Both the position numbers and the translations under genes were made by a program. Below are positions 48,801 through 60,059 of a stretch of 64,000 nt of DNA, piece after piece. The notes beneath the pieces are model-generated. The model made no database searches and was not told the DNA's origin. It was given only the letters and a program-made list of their open reading frames with translations. The DNA comes from Siphonodentalium dalli (taxonomy: Eukaryota; Mollusca; Scaphopoda; Gadilida; Siphonodentaliidae). The first letter of the stretch is position 1. Each line of letters opens with the position of its first letter. The stretch spans positions 36,674,732 through 36,738,731 of the forward strand of contig CP136065.1 of the NCBI GenBank assembly GCA_032622095.1, read 5' to 3'.

Positions 48801-49781
48801 GCAAATATCTGCCAATATCGGTTTATTTCGCATATGGAAATAGTCCCACATTGGTCTGTTTTAACCCGTTCAGTGCCAGGGGCCGATTTCATCGGCCCTA
48901 ATTTACGGTCTGTAAAGTCGGCCCTTTTTTGGGTATGCTTAAGCATGCTATAGCGAATTTAAAAACAAACTGGATAAAACCTTAGGGGCATGTTGTAACT
49001 CAAAACTATCACCAAGTATTCATAGTAATAATTTTGATGCCCATGAAAAACGTAAGATTCCCTGGCACTAAACCTACAAAATAAGTCTGTTAAAGAATAC
49101 AAGAACAAATTATCAAAATTGTCAAAAAATTGTAAAAAACAATAACAAATGATGAAAAATTGTTAGGCCAATGCATTCTCTTATATATGCAAGGCGACCT
49201 ATGGTCGACTCGCATATATAAGAGAATGCATTGGCACAGGGTATATGGGTTGATACAAAAATCGGACCTGGCACTCAAAGGGTTAAAAACCGCGTTTAAA
49301 GTCAAGACACATTCTTTCTTAATTCTAAGACTGGAACTGGACTTTCGGTATGACAGTATTTAAAGTTTTAACAACATGTTTTTATTTCCATAACATGGCG
49401 CAGGTATAACAAAATGAGCACAATTTCAGGGTTCAACCACCAAGGGGACTTTACACGGTATGAGTTGACACTGGCATAAAAAGAGTCACAATTTCCTGTT
49501 ATTGTCAGAATACCAGACAAAGAAAAATATGCACTTTATCGGAGACCATCGTTGACATTATTGGTAGTCAGACAAAAAATCTAAACTTGTTAACCCTTTC
49601 ACGACCGGAGCTTCCTGAAATTTTGCGAAAACCCTGTGCCAATGCATTATCTCCCATAGAGAGCCTCGCATATATAAGATAATATATTGGCCTAACAATA
49701 TGTGCATTGACATTGTAAGCCAGTGCATTATCTTATGCATGTACGCGAGGCTCCCTGTGGGAGACTTGATGTTGACGATGG

Positions 49782-49814
<33 letters not shown>

Positions 49815-51573
49815 CGATGATGATGATGATGATGACGATGATGATGATGATGATGATGATACTGATGTTGACGATGGTGATGATGATGATGATGATGATA
49901 CTGATGTTGACGATGGTGATGGTGATGATGATGATGATGATGATGATGATAATGATGATGATGATGATGTTGACGACGGTGATGATGATGATGATGATGA
50001 TGATGATACTGATGTTGACGATGGTGATGATGTTGTCGATTATGAATACGATGTTCGTGAAGACGGTCGATTATGATACTAATGATATGTAGTGATGACG
50101 AGGAAAATGATGATGGTAATGGCGGTGATGACGACGACGGTAATGTTGATGCTGATGACGATAATGACGATTACAATGGTGACGACGGTCATAATAACGA
50201 ATAGACGCCAATCGGAAGGCCGCAGTATATATCGCGGATACACGTATTCTTTCTTCTATCATTATTTTGTACTTATATACTCTACTATATTCTCAATATA
50301 CTATAATGTTTCTTGGATCGGCAAATAAATCATATGTTTATACAATCAAACACCATCTGCATTCACACCATTAAGTGCCCTTAAGAATCAGTACAAATCG
50401 GGATACGATTACACGAATGTTTCCGAAGTTCACCAGGCAATAACTGAAGTCGACCACTTCATAAAAATCGATTAACTACGTCACCCCAAGTCGATCATGT
50501 GCACTTGCTCGGTGCGTGGTGTCCACTTCACAGAAAGCGACGAACCACCCACGTCACTTCTAGCTGGTGTTGTTATTGGGAGACTGTGTTGGAATTTGAA
50601 CAATATATGTCACTTGCAATTGTTGTGGTACTTTTGAAAAGTTATTCAAGTTATTAATGTTCTAATAAAATGTACTGGTATATAATTATAAGAAATCCGG
50701 ATCGAATGGGGTCATTGGTTTTGACCGGCAGAGTAATTAAACAGTGTTCGTGTGAATCCCAATCGATCGGCAAGTCATTTCTTATATGATATATTTGATA
50801 TATAGATGATCTACAACGAGTCTCCAGTTTATAGCGAAATTTACAAAACGAGTCCAGTAAATTAGGTCTGGACCGAGCCTTGGCGAGGTTCAGACATAAT
50901 TTACTGGACGAGTTTTGTAAATTCCGCTATAAACTGGGGACGAGTTGTAGATTCTATTTATTACATGATCCAAAACCTCGACGAAACAAACTGAAATCAA
51001 CAAATAGGACGCGAAAATAAGATCGGCTTCTATAAGGCATGCGATGACGTTTCACTGAACTATGCGTTATTTGTCCGCGTAAAGAAATAGTCCAGATAAA
51101 TAATGACTCTTTGGCATATTAAATAGCGTATATTTAACTTTTCAAACTCTTCATTCATTATAGTTTGTTGGAAAAATATTGGAAGCCATAGTATTTTAAG
51201 ACGTAGCGTACGGAATGTAAACATACGACAAACCGGAAGTCAAATGTCACCTGGCACTATTTCCTGTTATTAAACGAACGTTTAATATCACAATTTATAG
51301 AATGGGTTTATTCAATGGAATAAGAGCAGAATCATGTAATAAATGTATATTAGGTCTCATGTAATGGTATACCCTTTTGACATTGCCAGTTGGGTGATGG
51401 ATCCCATATGAGGACTGTATGGAACGGATCTGGTGCGACATGGCATGTGGCTGTTGGTGTGCCCGTTAGGTGATATCCTGAGTCACATGCCGCCTGTATT
51501 GTTGAACCGACATGGAAGTCTGTGCCGATGATTTTTCCATGAAGAGGTGGCGCTGGATCTTGGCAATAGATGT
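45606..51573 (-). CDS. Secreted CCP-Kunitz protein, three 3'-most exons
   Basis: Partial gene with exons 51573-51373, 46584-46456 and 45811-45606, all joined in phase 1, the usual phase for extracellular modules. It encodes a CCP (sushi) domain, a 43-residue acidic/proline-containing linker and a Kunitz/BPTI domain before the stop. The expected place of action is outside the cell or at its surface, as a protease inhibitor or binding protein. A signal peptide and earlier exons should lie above 51573, but I could not find them. I know no exact orthologue. CCP and Kunitz modules together occur in varied invertebrate extracellular proteins, so no symbol is given. Confidence 0.8.
46456..46584 (-). 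CDS. Linker exon between CCP and Kunitz
   Basis: 129 nt, acceptor TTTGTAG|GAATGG, donor GAAG|GTATGT, phase 1 on both sides. The peptide is acidic and proline-containing ([29 protein letters not shown]) with no cysteine. It has no recognised domain. Confidence 0.8.
47090..47650 (+). pseudogene. LINE 3' remnant in the CCP-Kunitz intron
   Basis: Plus-strand frames read a basic stretch near 47110-47170 and then [16 protein letters not shown] near 47400-47450. After a frame change comes [20 protein letters not shown] near 47465-47520, the C-terminal zinc-binding motif of many LINE polyproteins, with stops soon after. It is dead, and antisense to the host gene. Confidence 0.7.
47693..47711. repeat. 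Poly-C run
   Basis: Uninterrupted C tract of about 19 bases after a short TA stretch. Confidence 0.9.
47712..48860. other. CCP-Kunitz intron, nothing recognised
   Basis: AT-rich intronic sequence without supported features. Confidence 0.4.
48861..49286. mobile_element. TTAA|CCC palindromic MITE, copy C
   Basis: TTAA + CCCGTTCAGTGCCAGG at the left, CCTGGCACTCAAAGGG + TTAA at the right. A second short inverted repeat lies near the left end (GGGGCCGATTTCATCGGCCC). The core palindrome is at about 49166-49234. The right part is very close to copy A in reverse complement. Confidence 0.9.
49590..49770. mobile_element. TTAA|CCC MITE, copy D, right end replaced by microsatellite
   Basis: TTAA + CCCTTTCACGACCGGAGC, then core palindrome pieces (CCAATGCATTATCT, CTCGCATATATAAGATAAT, and again GCCAGTGCATTATCTTATGC). 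The closing terminus is missing and the sequence passes directly into the GAT repeat. Confidence 0.75.
49772..50200. repeat. GAT-rich microsatellite
   Basis: Long (GAT)n / (GAC)n tract with interspersed GTTGACGATGGTGATGATG. It gives artificial poly-Asp or poly-Met frames. Confidence 0.97.
50201..50808. other. CCP-Kunitz intron, nothing recognised
   Basis: No supported feature. Confidence 0.4.
50809..50952. repeat. 144-bp palindrome
   Basis: The arms ATCTACAACGAG...CCAGTTTATAGC...TTTACAAAACGAGTCCAGTA + AATTA and their reverse complement have a short GC-rich loop. Foldback MITE. Confidence 0.88.
51373..51573 (-). CDS. CCP / sushi domain exon
   Basis: 201 nt, acceptor TTGTTTCAG|ACATC, donor AAAAGG|GTATAC, phase 1-1 as in most CCP exons. 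It has four cysteines in the order YCQDPAPP...[16 protein letters not shown]...ATC...W.PSPNWQC, with the conserved GY-L-G and final Trp. It forms a small beta-sandwich used for protein binding. Confidence 0.92.
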
Positions 51574-53075
51574 CTGAAACAATGAACATTGATTATAGCT
51601 TTTAGACCAATCTACACCAGAATCGTTTCTCAGTTCATCGAAAATGACTCTGTAGTAACACCGATGGATAAAAGGGAAACCTTAACAAACATCACTCAGT
51701 GTGATTCCCATGGGTCTAAACATTAGATTCAATTTCCAAGAATGACAACATGAAAGTTGGCTTCGTTCGCGTCTTGTCTGAGTTTTACGATAACGAACTG
51801 TGTCTATTCCAGATGTAAACTGTACAATTCCGTTCCGTTCTTATACCTGAATTTATTCAATACACAGACGATTTCTAAAACTGAAATTTCTGATAAGTAA
51901 AACAACTTTCGTTCATTGAATTGTCAAGGTGATATGACAAATATATGTACTAATATACAGTTTACTGTACTACTGTGACACTCAAAGTGGGACCAGTTGT
52001 CAAAGCACGTGGAACGTTATTTATGTGTGTATAGGCCGCAATGTTACAAACAGTGCGAACGAAACCTAGACATCATATACTCTGTATAGTTCTTTATACA
52101 TCTGGTACGTATCTGCAAATCTGCAAAATAAATGCGTTAATTCTCGCAAAATCGTGACCGACTGATGTTGTAGGCGCCAAATTATTATTGTACATGTATA
52201 TTCTCCAATTTACCAGAAACATATAAAATAGTGTTTGGAGACAGCATCGAAACCGCTCGAGAGGGGCATGGCGACGCTGTGGGAGCTAGATTTTGGACGT
52301 GTCGCTTCTCAATGTCCACATGCACATAAGTGAGAAAACTGCTCTTTATTTTCACCATTTCAAGAAGATACCAACCACAATCGCACTTTCTTTTTATTTC
52401 TTGCTGACGACAAATTGGGCCCTGGTGTTTTTTGTTATAGATTACTTAACTTGAAAATGTCTTTGGTGCAAACATATTTTTATTTCCAAATCCATACAAA
52501 TAACATTATATACAGATGACACATATATGCAAAATAGAAGAGTTAATGTCTGGAAACGAGGATCAGACAATAAGCCCGAGGGCTTATATGAAGTCTTGTC
52601 CTCTTTGGCTACATGCCCCGTCCCCAATAAGTGGGGGGGGGGATAGGTCAGTCGGGAAGGGTTGGAAATAATGTGTTTTAGGAGAAATGGAGATATATAA
52701 CTGAATTTGAGTTAGGGGTGGAAGAAAAGAGAGAAGAGAGTGTTAGGGATAGCAGGTGGCAGAGGGAGACAGAGAGGATTAGCAACTAGAAGACCGGGGG
52801 GGGGGGGGGCAGATGAAGTCGCAAGAATAAGACAGTGGTGGGGATTTTTCAATAATTGGGTTGATGCGTGATAAAAATGATGCTCGTCAAAAGTAATCTT
52901 CATGCGTCAAGTGCTATGTGAGGGGGTCAATTGCAACATGTCTTTCTTAGGCATACACAGTTTAATATTATTTAACCTATTTGTCGACCGAAGTTGGTCC
53001 CGGAATGTGATCGAAGTGGGCATTACTAAGACAGTATCATCAGATGCTCCAAACCACATGCAATGCCTTTAAAAT
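51574..53075. other. Upstream of the CCP exon, no further exon found
   Basis: Expected to hold intron sequence of the CCP-Kunitz gene. A poly-G run lies at 52796-52810 and a small hairpin (TAAGCCCGAGGGCTTA) near 52571. No exon was recognised. Confidence 0.4.
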
Positions 53076-53079
53076 ATAA

Positions 53080-53660
53080 ATATATATCCCAAAGCTGCAC
53101 GTTCAGCTATTGCACTGCCAAAAATATTTTCTCAATTCAGGAAAAAAAAAATCTTGAAATGAGATATTATCTTGGGAGAATAGCTAGAAAAATAAGAAAA
53201 AACATATTTTCTAGGTCAAGAAATGAAAGGGTGGGAAAATTTCTTGTCTGAGAAAATTTCTTTAAGAAAACACAGTAATCTTAGTAAGAAAATCCTAGTA
53301 AACAAATCTTAGTATAGATTTTTTTTCTTAATATAGGAAAGATTGTTTTTCTCACATAAGTTTATTTTTCTTGAAATAAGATAAGTTTAAGATACTGCGA
53401 TTATCTTGGGAGAATAGCTAGAAATTTAAGAAAGCTATACAATTAATCTAGAACAAGAAATTATATTTTCTATAGTTAGAAATATCGTCAAGATATTTTT
53501 TCTTAAGTGAGCCAATTTTTTCTAGAATGAGATTTTCTCAAGCAGGAAAATAAATCTAAGTAAGGAAAACAAGTTTTCTTAACTAGGAATATTTTTCCCA
53601 ATTAGGAAAGATATATTAGAAAACAATTCTTAATTAAGAAAAACATTTAATTTTAAATTA
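53080..53660. repeat. AAGAAA/TTTCTT-rich degenerate repeat
   Basis: Dense, irregular repetition of words such as TTTTCTTA, TAAGAAAA, AAATCTTAGTA and TAGGAAA on both strands. It has no fixed period. It is a low-complexity element of unknown origin. Confidence 0.7.
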
Positions 53661-53746
53661 ATATATAATTTCAATTGTGTTTTAAAATATACAATTGACA
53701 TTTATTCTGAATATAAAAACTTCTATAATAGAGACAATAAGGGGGC

Positions 53747-54247
53747 TTAAAGGCACGGGAGGCCTTAGTTGTCGAAAATATTCATATTTGTTTCAATCAC
53801 CGTAAACAGAAAAACATTAAAACGCATACAGTTTTGTTCATATATACCATGACCATCGCGTAAACAGCATGCTATCATAAAGACCTACTATATTTTACCT
53901 AATCAGGAGCCTGATTGTGTTACAGAAGGCAGCACAGTGTTACTGGCTAATCACACACAAATGATATAAATGCTCTTTATTCGTTCCATATCAAAATTCA
54001 GCAACAATGAACGCTCTTTATGTTTACCATCATAATATAAACAAACACCAGGAAAGTACCTTTTTATGCTTTTGTTTACATAAGAATGGTCAAACATATG
54101 ACAATAACATACTGTTTATGCGATATTTCTTATTTGTATACGGACAAAGTCTGTCTGCATTTTAATATTCTTTCTGTTTGTGGCGGTTTTTGACCGGTGG
54201 AAATATTTTCACAGCATACCCACCGCCAAGGCCTCCCGTACCTTTAA
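53747..54247. mobile_element. TTAA-flanked MITE (AGGCACGGG ends), copy 2
   Basis: TTAAAGGCACGGGAGGCCTT at the left, AAGGCCTCCCGTACCTTTAA at the right. The body aligns with 10091-10610. Confidence 0.87.
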
Positions 54248-54918
54248 ACTTTAAATATACAATCAACAATTTCTCGTTACAGTTATGGGTTTCTAAAATT
54301 GCAAGTGGCCAAACAAGATACTGTGTACATTCGCGAAATGAAACTATACAAAGTACCTGTATCTTGTTCTGCCTCTTAAAATTGTATAAACCTATATACG
54401 CAACAAAAAATATATTGATTGCTAATAATTACATCCCGACACATGATTTTCAATATATTTATAGAAAGAGTTACCTCAAATCTGTCGGTTGAAAAAAAAA
54501 TATATAACAATTTCTGTTATTTGAGTATCCAGTTCAAACGATAGGAAAAAAAATCATCACACATGACAAAACAAGCACTGTATGTGCCTTAATAAACATC
54601 GTAACCCTGTATTTTTAAATGCACATATTCTAGGACGGGTGATGTGTAATAAACACAGAAAGACACTTGTATTAATGGATTTGTTGATACAGCACTTGTG
54701 CCATTGAGGAAAGATAGAACTCTAGGGTGTGCTGTTCATTCCGTCATTGTGCGCTAGCACTCGTGTCATATCAACAAACCCATAAACAAAATTGTGTAAT
54801 TCTGAGTATATACAGCATGGTTTCAATAGCTGTTTCATGAATCATGCAGATTGCAGGTTTACTGTTCAGGTACTAGCCCAAGTCTTTTCGGTATGCAACA
54901 GCTTGAGATATCGAATAC
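54248..54918. other. Intergenic DNA, no gene seen
   Basis: AT-rich, nothing recognised. Confidence 0.4.
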
Positions 54919-55129
54919 AGTAATGCCCCGAGTATAATCGACTCCTTAAACACAGTAGAATTATGGGTAACTTTTCAGGATTTAGTCGGATATATGGCTT
55001 GTTGCCATTCATCGGAAAGCTCTCTGAGAGCTTTCCGATGAATGGCAACAAGCCATATTTCCGACTAAATCCTGAAAAGTTACCCATAATTCTGCTGTGG
55101 TTAAGGAGTTGATTACTTAGAGCATTACT
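54919..55129. mobile_element. 211-bp palindromic MITE
   Basis: Nearly perfect palindrome centred near 55023 (GGAAAGCTCTCTGAGAGCTT + TCC), with arms through TTTTCAGGATTTAGTCGGA and out to AGTAATGC / GCATTACT. A single arm occurs at 44165-44258. Confidence 0.92.
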
Positions 55130-55871
55130 GCAGTTGAAACTGTTTTGGATCGAGTCCTGTCCGGCTACTCTTCTATAACCTCTCAAGATTTTGAAGTGTT
55201 GAATGGGTCACCATGAATCGCTCAATTAAACAATCGCAACGGTGTTGAGTGTTTTGCTTATCGCTCACTATTTACTGCTGTATATAAACAAACGATTGAC
55301 TCACACAAAGTGTGTTTTGTGGATAATAACGCATTCATATGAACATTATCCTATACTATTAGTATATTCTTGGGAAACATTTTGTAAATGTTATTTATAA
55401 ATTATAACCTATAACGAAGGCCATCCATTCCTTTAAGTTCCAAAGATATAAGGAGAATCACTGCATTTTAATTGCATACCGCATCCATCGTGGTGCTGTT
55501 TTGTGTTCAAGTGACAACCTTACCATGGTGTTGGAAATTACTGCAGTGTAATACCACAGCATTACCTGGGTAACACCACGTTAGAGATGGTCAATTACTT
55601 TAAGTACATGCAGGTTTGAAATCATCACGCTTGGGAAAGGCTGCCCTCTATGTTCTTATAAAAAAGCGTCACTTTGACCTAATCTGACGAAATACTGGTA
55701 GTGCTACAATCAAGATAACTTCAACCCACAATTCTGGGCGTAAAGTCCATTATAGAAGAGTATCGGGATGGGACTCGGTCCAAAACAGCATCAACCCAAC
55801 CGATACCACAAGTTGTGGACAGGGAAAACTTGGTCTAAACAGGTACTAGTACATGCATGTATTACAAGCAT

Positions 55872-56125
55872 TAAAGGGTACACTAAATCCGGCCATTTAT
55901 GAGACCATCTCCTTGTATACTCAACAGAATATATGCAACAAATGAATGAATTTTGCCCATGGATAATTGCAACACCTGTGTGCTCTATGAACAATGCAAA
56001 CATGGTATTTATAATGATAATGAATTATTGGCTGGAGTCATAAATTCATTTTCATTATAATTTATACCATGTTGTTTGCATATATTCTGCTGAGAATAAA
56101 AGGAGATGCTCTTAATGCTCAGTGT
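55872..56125. mobile_element. Repeat related to 44.54-44.76 kb
   Basis: Begins TTAAAGGGTACACTAAATCC + GGCCATTTA and contains internal inverted copies (GAGACCATCTCCTTGTAT and later ATAAAAGGAGATGCTC). The exact right end is uncertain. Confidence 0.55.
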
Positions 56126-56950
56126 AAAACACTGCAAATATGGAACTTAAAGAGCTTTTCTCTATCTTCTACTGGAAACAACTGTTAAATTTATTAAGAC
56201 TTTATCAAGTCTTTTCACAGTATATAGTCTACATGTTTAATAGTATAGCACTAGTACTCACTAGTATTTCCAGACTTTTTGTGATAAAAATGCGGATAAA
56301 AGTGCAGAATTCTAAATTGATGCATTAAGTTGCAGAATTTTAAATTGATGCATTAAGTGCATGAGCGTCTTTAGAGTTCTTTGAAGTGCGGTCATGCAAA
56401 ATAACATAAAAGTTTGTAAAACAAGGTACATGTACATACTATGATTATAGCGGTATGAAGTGTCTGGAGCACCTTTGATGGATAAAAGCGAATGTATACA
56501 GGCCTTAAAATTTTGCAAGAATCAAACTATAGCATTTCTACATCAAATCAGCTGCTTTTTACCAGACTCAAACGAAGAATCATGATTCTGACTCTCATCA
56601 CACTAAAATCCCTACAAAATAATCTACTGGTGTGCAGATATTTCATTGAGTGTTTCAAATCATTTTAAAGGGACCCAAGGCACTCATAGTGAGTAAATAT
56701 GCCAAACATATAACATACAACAGTTCGTAAAAACATCACCACTCAGAAAAACATGAATTCCTGATTCCTATATTAATTATTGAAAGTTTTCCAATAACGA
56801 AATTTCTCCTGTTGGAACCATTGCTATGTAAACAAAACTGTTACAGTGATTTGTCAACAAACATTGCTACTAGTAATCGCGTAGAAGGTTAAACATATTT
56901 TAGTCTATTAAAATATTATTTTCAGAATATTTTTCAATGCTTTGGCCATG
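56126..56950. other. Intergenic DNA, no gene seen
   Basis: A local duplication of GCAGAATTCTAAATTGATGC + ATTAAG lies at 56305-56360. Otherwise nothing was recognised. Confidence 0.4.
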
Positions 56951-56956
56951 CAATGT

Positions 56957-57218
56957 TTAACCCTTTCATGATGGGAGCTGCGCTGGTACAGCATTAAAGA
57001 TCATGTACCAGTGAATTCTTGTATATATGCAAGTCTCACATAGGAAGCCTCATATGTATAAGAGAATGCACTGGATTACAAGGTCAAGGTAAATATTGTT
57101 AGGCCATGTATTCTCTTATATATGTGAGGCTCCATTTTGGAGACTCGCAAATATAAGAGAATGCATTGGCGCAGGGTTTTAGCAACATTTCAAGAATCTC
57201 CAGTCATGGAAGGGTTAA
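56957..57218. mobile_element. TTAA|CCC palindromic MITE, copy E
   Basis: TTAA + CCCTTTCATGATGGGAGC at the left and CCAGTCATGGAAGGG + TTAA at the right. The core palindrome is degenerate on its left arm and clear at 57105-57170. Confidence 0.88.
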
Positions 57219-59285
57219 GTTTTTATTAAACTTTGGCATCTTATTGGACTTATTCAACATTGGATGGTAATGTCACTGTAACAGTGATGTTTATCAGAAT
57301 TGCTAGCATGCAATGACATTCTTTCATATAAATTAATTAACTCACAGAATATCGAAAGACCAGATGTGAGTATAATATAAATTTATCACCCCATTTTATA
57401 AATGGATACAAAAAATAAAGATAACATATGTTATGCTTTAAAGTCAGCATGGACAATTAAAGGTAAACAATCTGAATTGATGGTCTCCATACCATCAGAT
57501 TCCAAGAACAACATTTCTTAATCGATTAAATACCAAAACATAATGCTAACTAAGTACTGTCAACTCTAGTGTAACATTTTCCAAAACATGTTATATATCA
57601 ACATTTTGTTCATCGCAACTTGGTATCAAGATTAGGTCAGTCGACTCAGTCGGCTCGTTGAATATTTGCTAGGCCGGGAAATATTCAAGGCGGTGAAAAA
57701 TAACAGATTTCAAAAATTTATATTTTGTAACTCAGAACTTTAAAGGGTGTGTTCCTCGACTCGAATCAATTATTTTTACCCCCAAAGCCAAAGAAATAGT
57801 AATTGAGGAGCGTGAACTCGGATTATCTATCTTTAAATGTGCATGTATGGTACATGTATAAGCCACTTTAAGCTCATTGTACAGATTACTTGGTGATACA
57901 GCAGGTTGACAAAGATAAAGGAACATTAGAATATTTTGATTCTGTTATGGATTTTAAGGCCTGTATGTGTACATGAATCTGATTATATTGACATACTGCA
58001 ATAATATGTCACTTAAAAGTTCATATCCTTCAGATAAGCTCAGAAACAAGGCTTGAGACTGTTCCATGGGTACTGTTGTGCTTTGTGTGGAGATTTGAAA
58101 CTGGTACACCTCCAAATTCTGGTCAATGTAGTATGAAATATAAAAAATATTATGCATACGCTGGATGCCATAGTGCAAATTTTCTGAGACTCGATGAAGC
58201 ATACAAGTACACGTCTGTTGTAGAATTGAATTCACTAACTTCACTTGCCAAGATTTTCACCACATAAGTCTGATAAAATGTAGAGGTCACTGATCGGTCT
58301 CCATCAAGGAAGGAATGCATACATATATGTGTCATTTTTGCCTTTGATGAACACATTGATCGTCATTTGGTTATAAATTAAAGCCTCCCCTTCGCTGCAG
58401 TGTGCACTAGTTACCAGGTAAGCATGGTACTGGATTCAGTGCATACCGACCGTAGGTATACATATGGTACAGGTGTATAGCCAGGAGACTCAGGACTCAC
58501 TGTCACACAGCAACAACACACATGTCATCATCATTGTCATGCATGAACGAATACCGATAACATCTACAGTACATGTATCCAGTACATGTACACCGAATAA
58601 CATTTGAAATCCTTCCTCATCCAGTCTTGGACAGAATTAATAATATTGGTATTAAGGGTCACCATGCAGTGTCTGCAAGAAGCACTCTGACAGGAAACAT
58701 GATTCTATGATTGGTTATCAGATAATCATATCAGGCCTTGAATGAAATTTTGATGTCTCAATCCAGTCAAGCAGCTCCTCCTGTCTGAAAAAAACAGATT
58801 TTAATGCTTGTAATGACATCAGAAAAGAGGAATGACTGATCATATACATATTATTAAGATACATCATCCAAATTAATCACCCGGGGGCCGAGTTATAACA
58901 GTAAATTATATCCATTCAAATGCTGCATGATGGTCAGAAACAGCTACAAATACATGTACCGGTATCATATACCGGTGTAACAGATATCTCCCCCTGGATA
59001 TATCCCCCACTCTGGATACCACCCCCCATGAATGACTAAATTAAAATTTCACTCATTTGATAAATGTTACTTGAACAAACAAAAATAAAAAATAAAAAAA
59101 CAAACTTAAATCTCATAAAACATTTCTTTCTGGCCATTTCAGGGTCAAACGATATTAAATGAGTGAATTTTCTTTTAGTCATACATGGGGGAAAATGCCC
59201 AGGGTGTGCGAGTGAGATATCTGAGGACATTCGAAAATACACTCCCCCATGGAGGAAGATATCCAGACAGGAGGGGGTGACGTGT
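57219..59285. other. Intergenic DNA, no gene seen
   Basis: Several short minus-strand frames (57732-57926, 57954-58356) have no splice or domain support. Nothing was recognised. Confidence 0.4.
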
Positions 59286-59292
59286 TACACCG

Positions 59293-60014
59293 GCAGAGGC
59301 GGACTGGGCCAAGAAACCGGCCCGGGAAATTAATATAATACCGGCCCATCTGTTTGGTCCACCTTGGAAAATTCCAACTGCACCCTCCCCCCTTGAATCA
59401 GAATCAGACCAAATACATATTTTTGCATAATTCCATTTGCACCCCCCCCCCACCCCTTGAATCAGATGCAGACCAAATACATGTTTTTGCATAATTATTT
59501 CCATTTGCACCTCTGGTCTAATATCATATATATTCATAAACCATGGTTCTATATATTCCCGGTATGAGACCATTCAGATATTTTTACCTGAAAAATTGCA
59601 TAAAAATCTAACATCTAGCGGTCTAACTCCAGACAAATGCACACGGCTACGGACAAGAGACCAGGACACACCAGGCTGTTCATGGTTGTTCGGCCCGGGG
59701 TGAGAACATTTTGAAAACTATACAAGAAAATCTCGAATCCGATAAACTAGACTGGCATCAACTGAAGCGTTCCTATTTTCTTGTAAATTTCAATTGGGGG
59801 AGGGGTGCGTAAGAATTTTTTTGGATTTACAGCTGGGAGTTACCATTAAAATCTCGAGATTGATGGGGTGTTTACGTGGTGTTATATGATGCCGACAAGT
59901 TCATTTAATGTCAAAATTACGATTAGCCAATTCGGCTGGTTAAACAACACATGTGGCGGCCCACGTCCGGAATTTTCCCGGTCTCCCGATCGGCCATGCA
60001 GTCCGCCTCTGCCC
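59293..60014. mobile_element. CAGAGGCGGACTGG-ended element, copy 1
   Basis: Starts CAGAGGCGGACTGGGCCAAG and ends CATGCAGTCCGCCTCTG. The same element in opposite orientation occupies 61992-62667 (shared CCCATCTG, AGACCAAATACAT, ATCTAACATCTAGCGGTCTA against its complement, GTGTTATATGATGC). It has no intact coding frame. The terminal CAG...CTG is compatible with a hAT-type MITE; that is inference. Confidence 0.75.
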
Positions 60015-60059
60015 TCATGAATTTATGTGAGAACTCAGAAGAGTACCATCTTACTGGAT

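Noticed and set aside
49700-50092. Long frames of poly-Asp or poly-Met
   Set aside because: They are translations of the GAT microsatellite in two frames and have no other coding sign.
57954-58270. Minus-strand stretch with SLSEGYELLSD, resembling part of a CCP domain upstream of the CCP-Kunitz gene
   Set aside because: It lacks the cysteines, the frame is broken and no splice sites fit.
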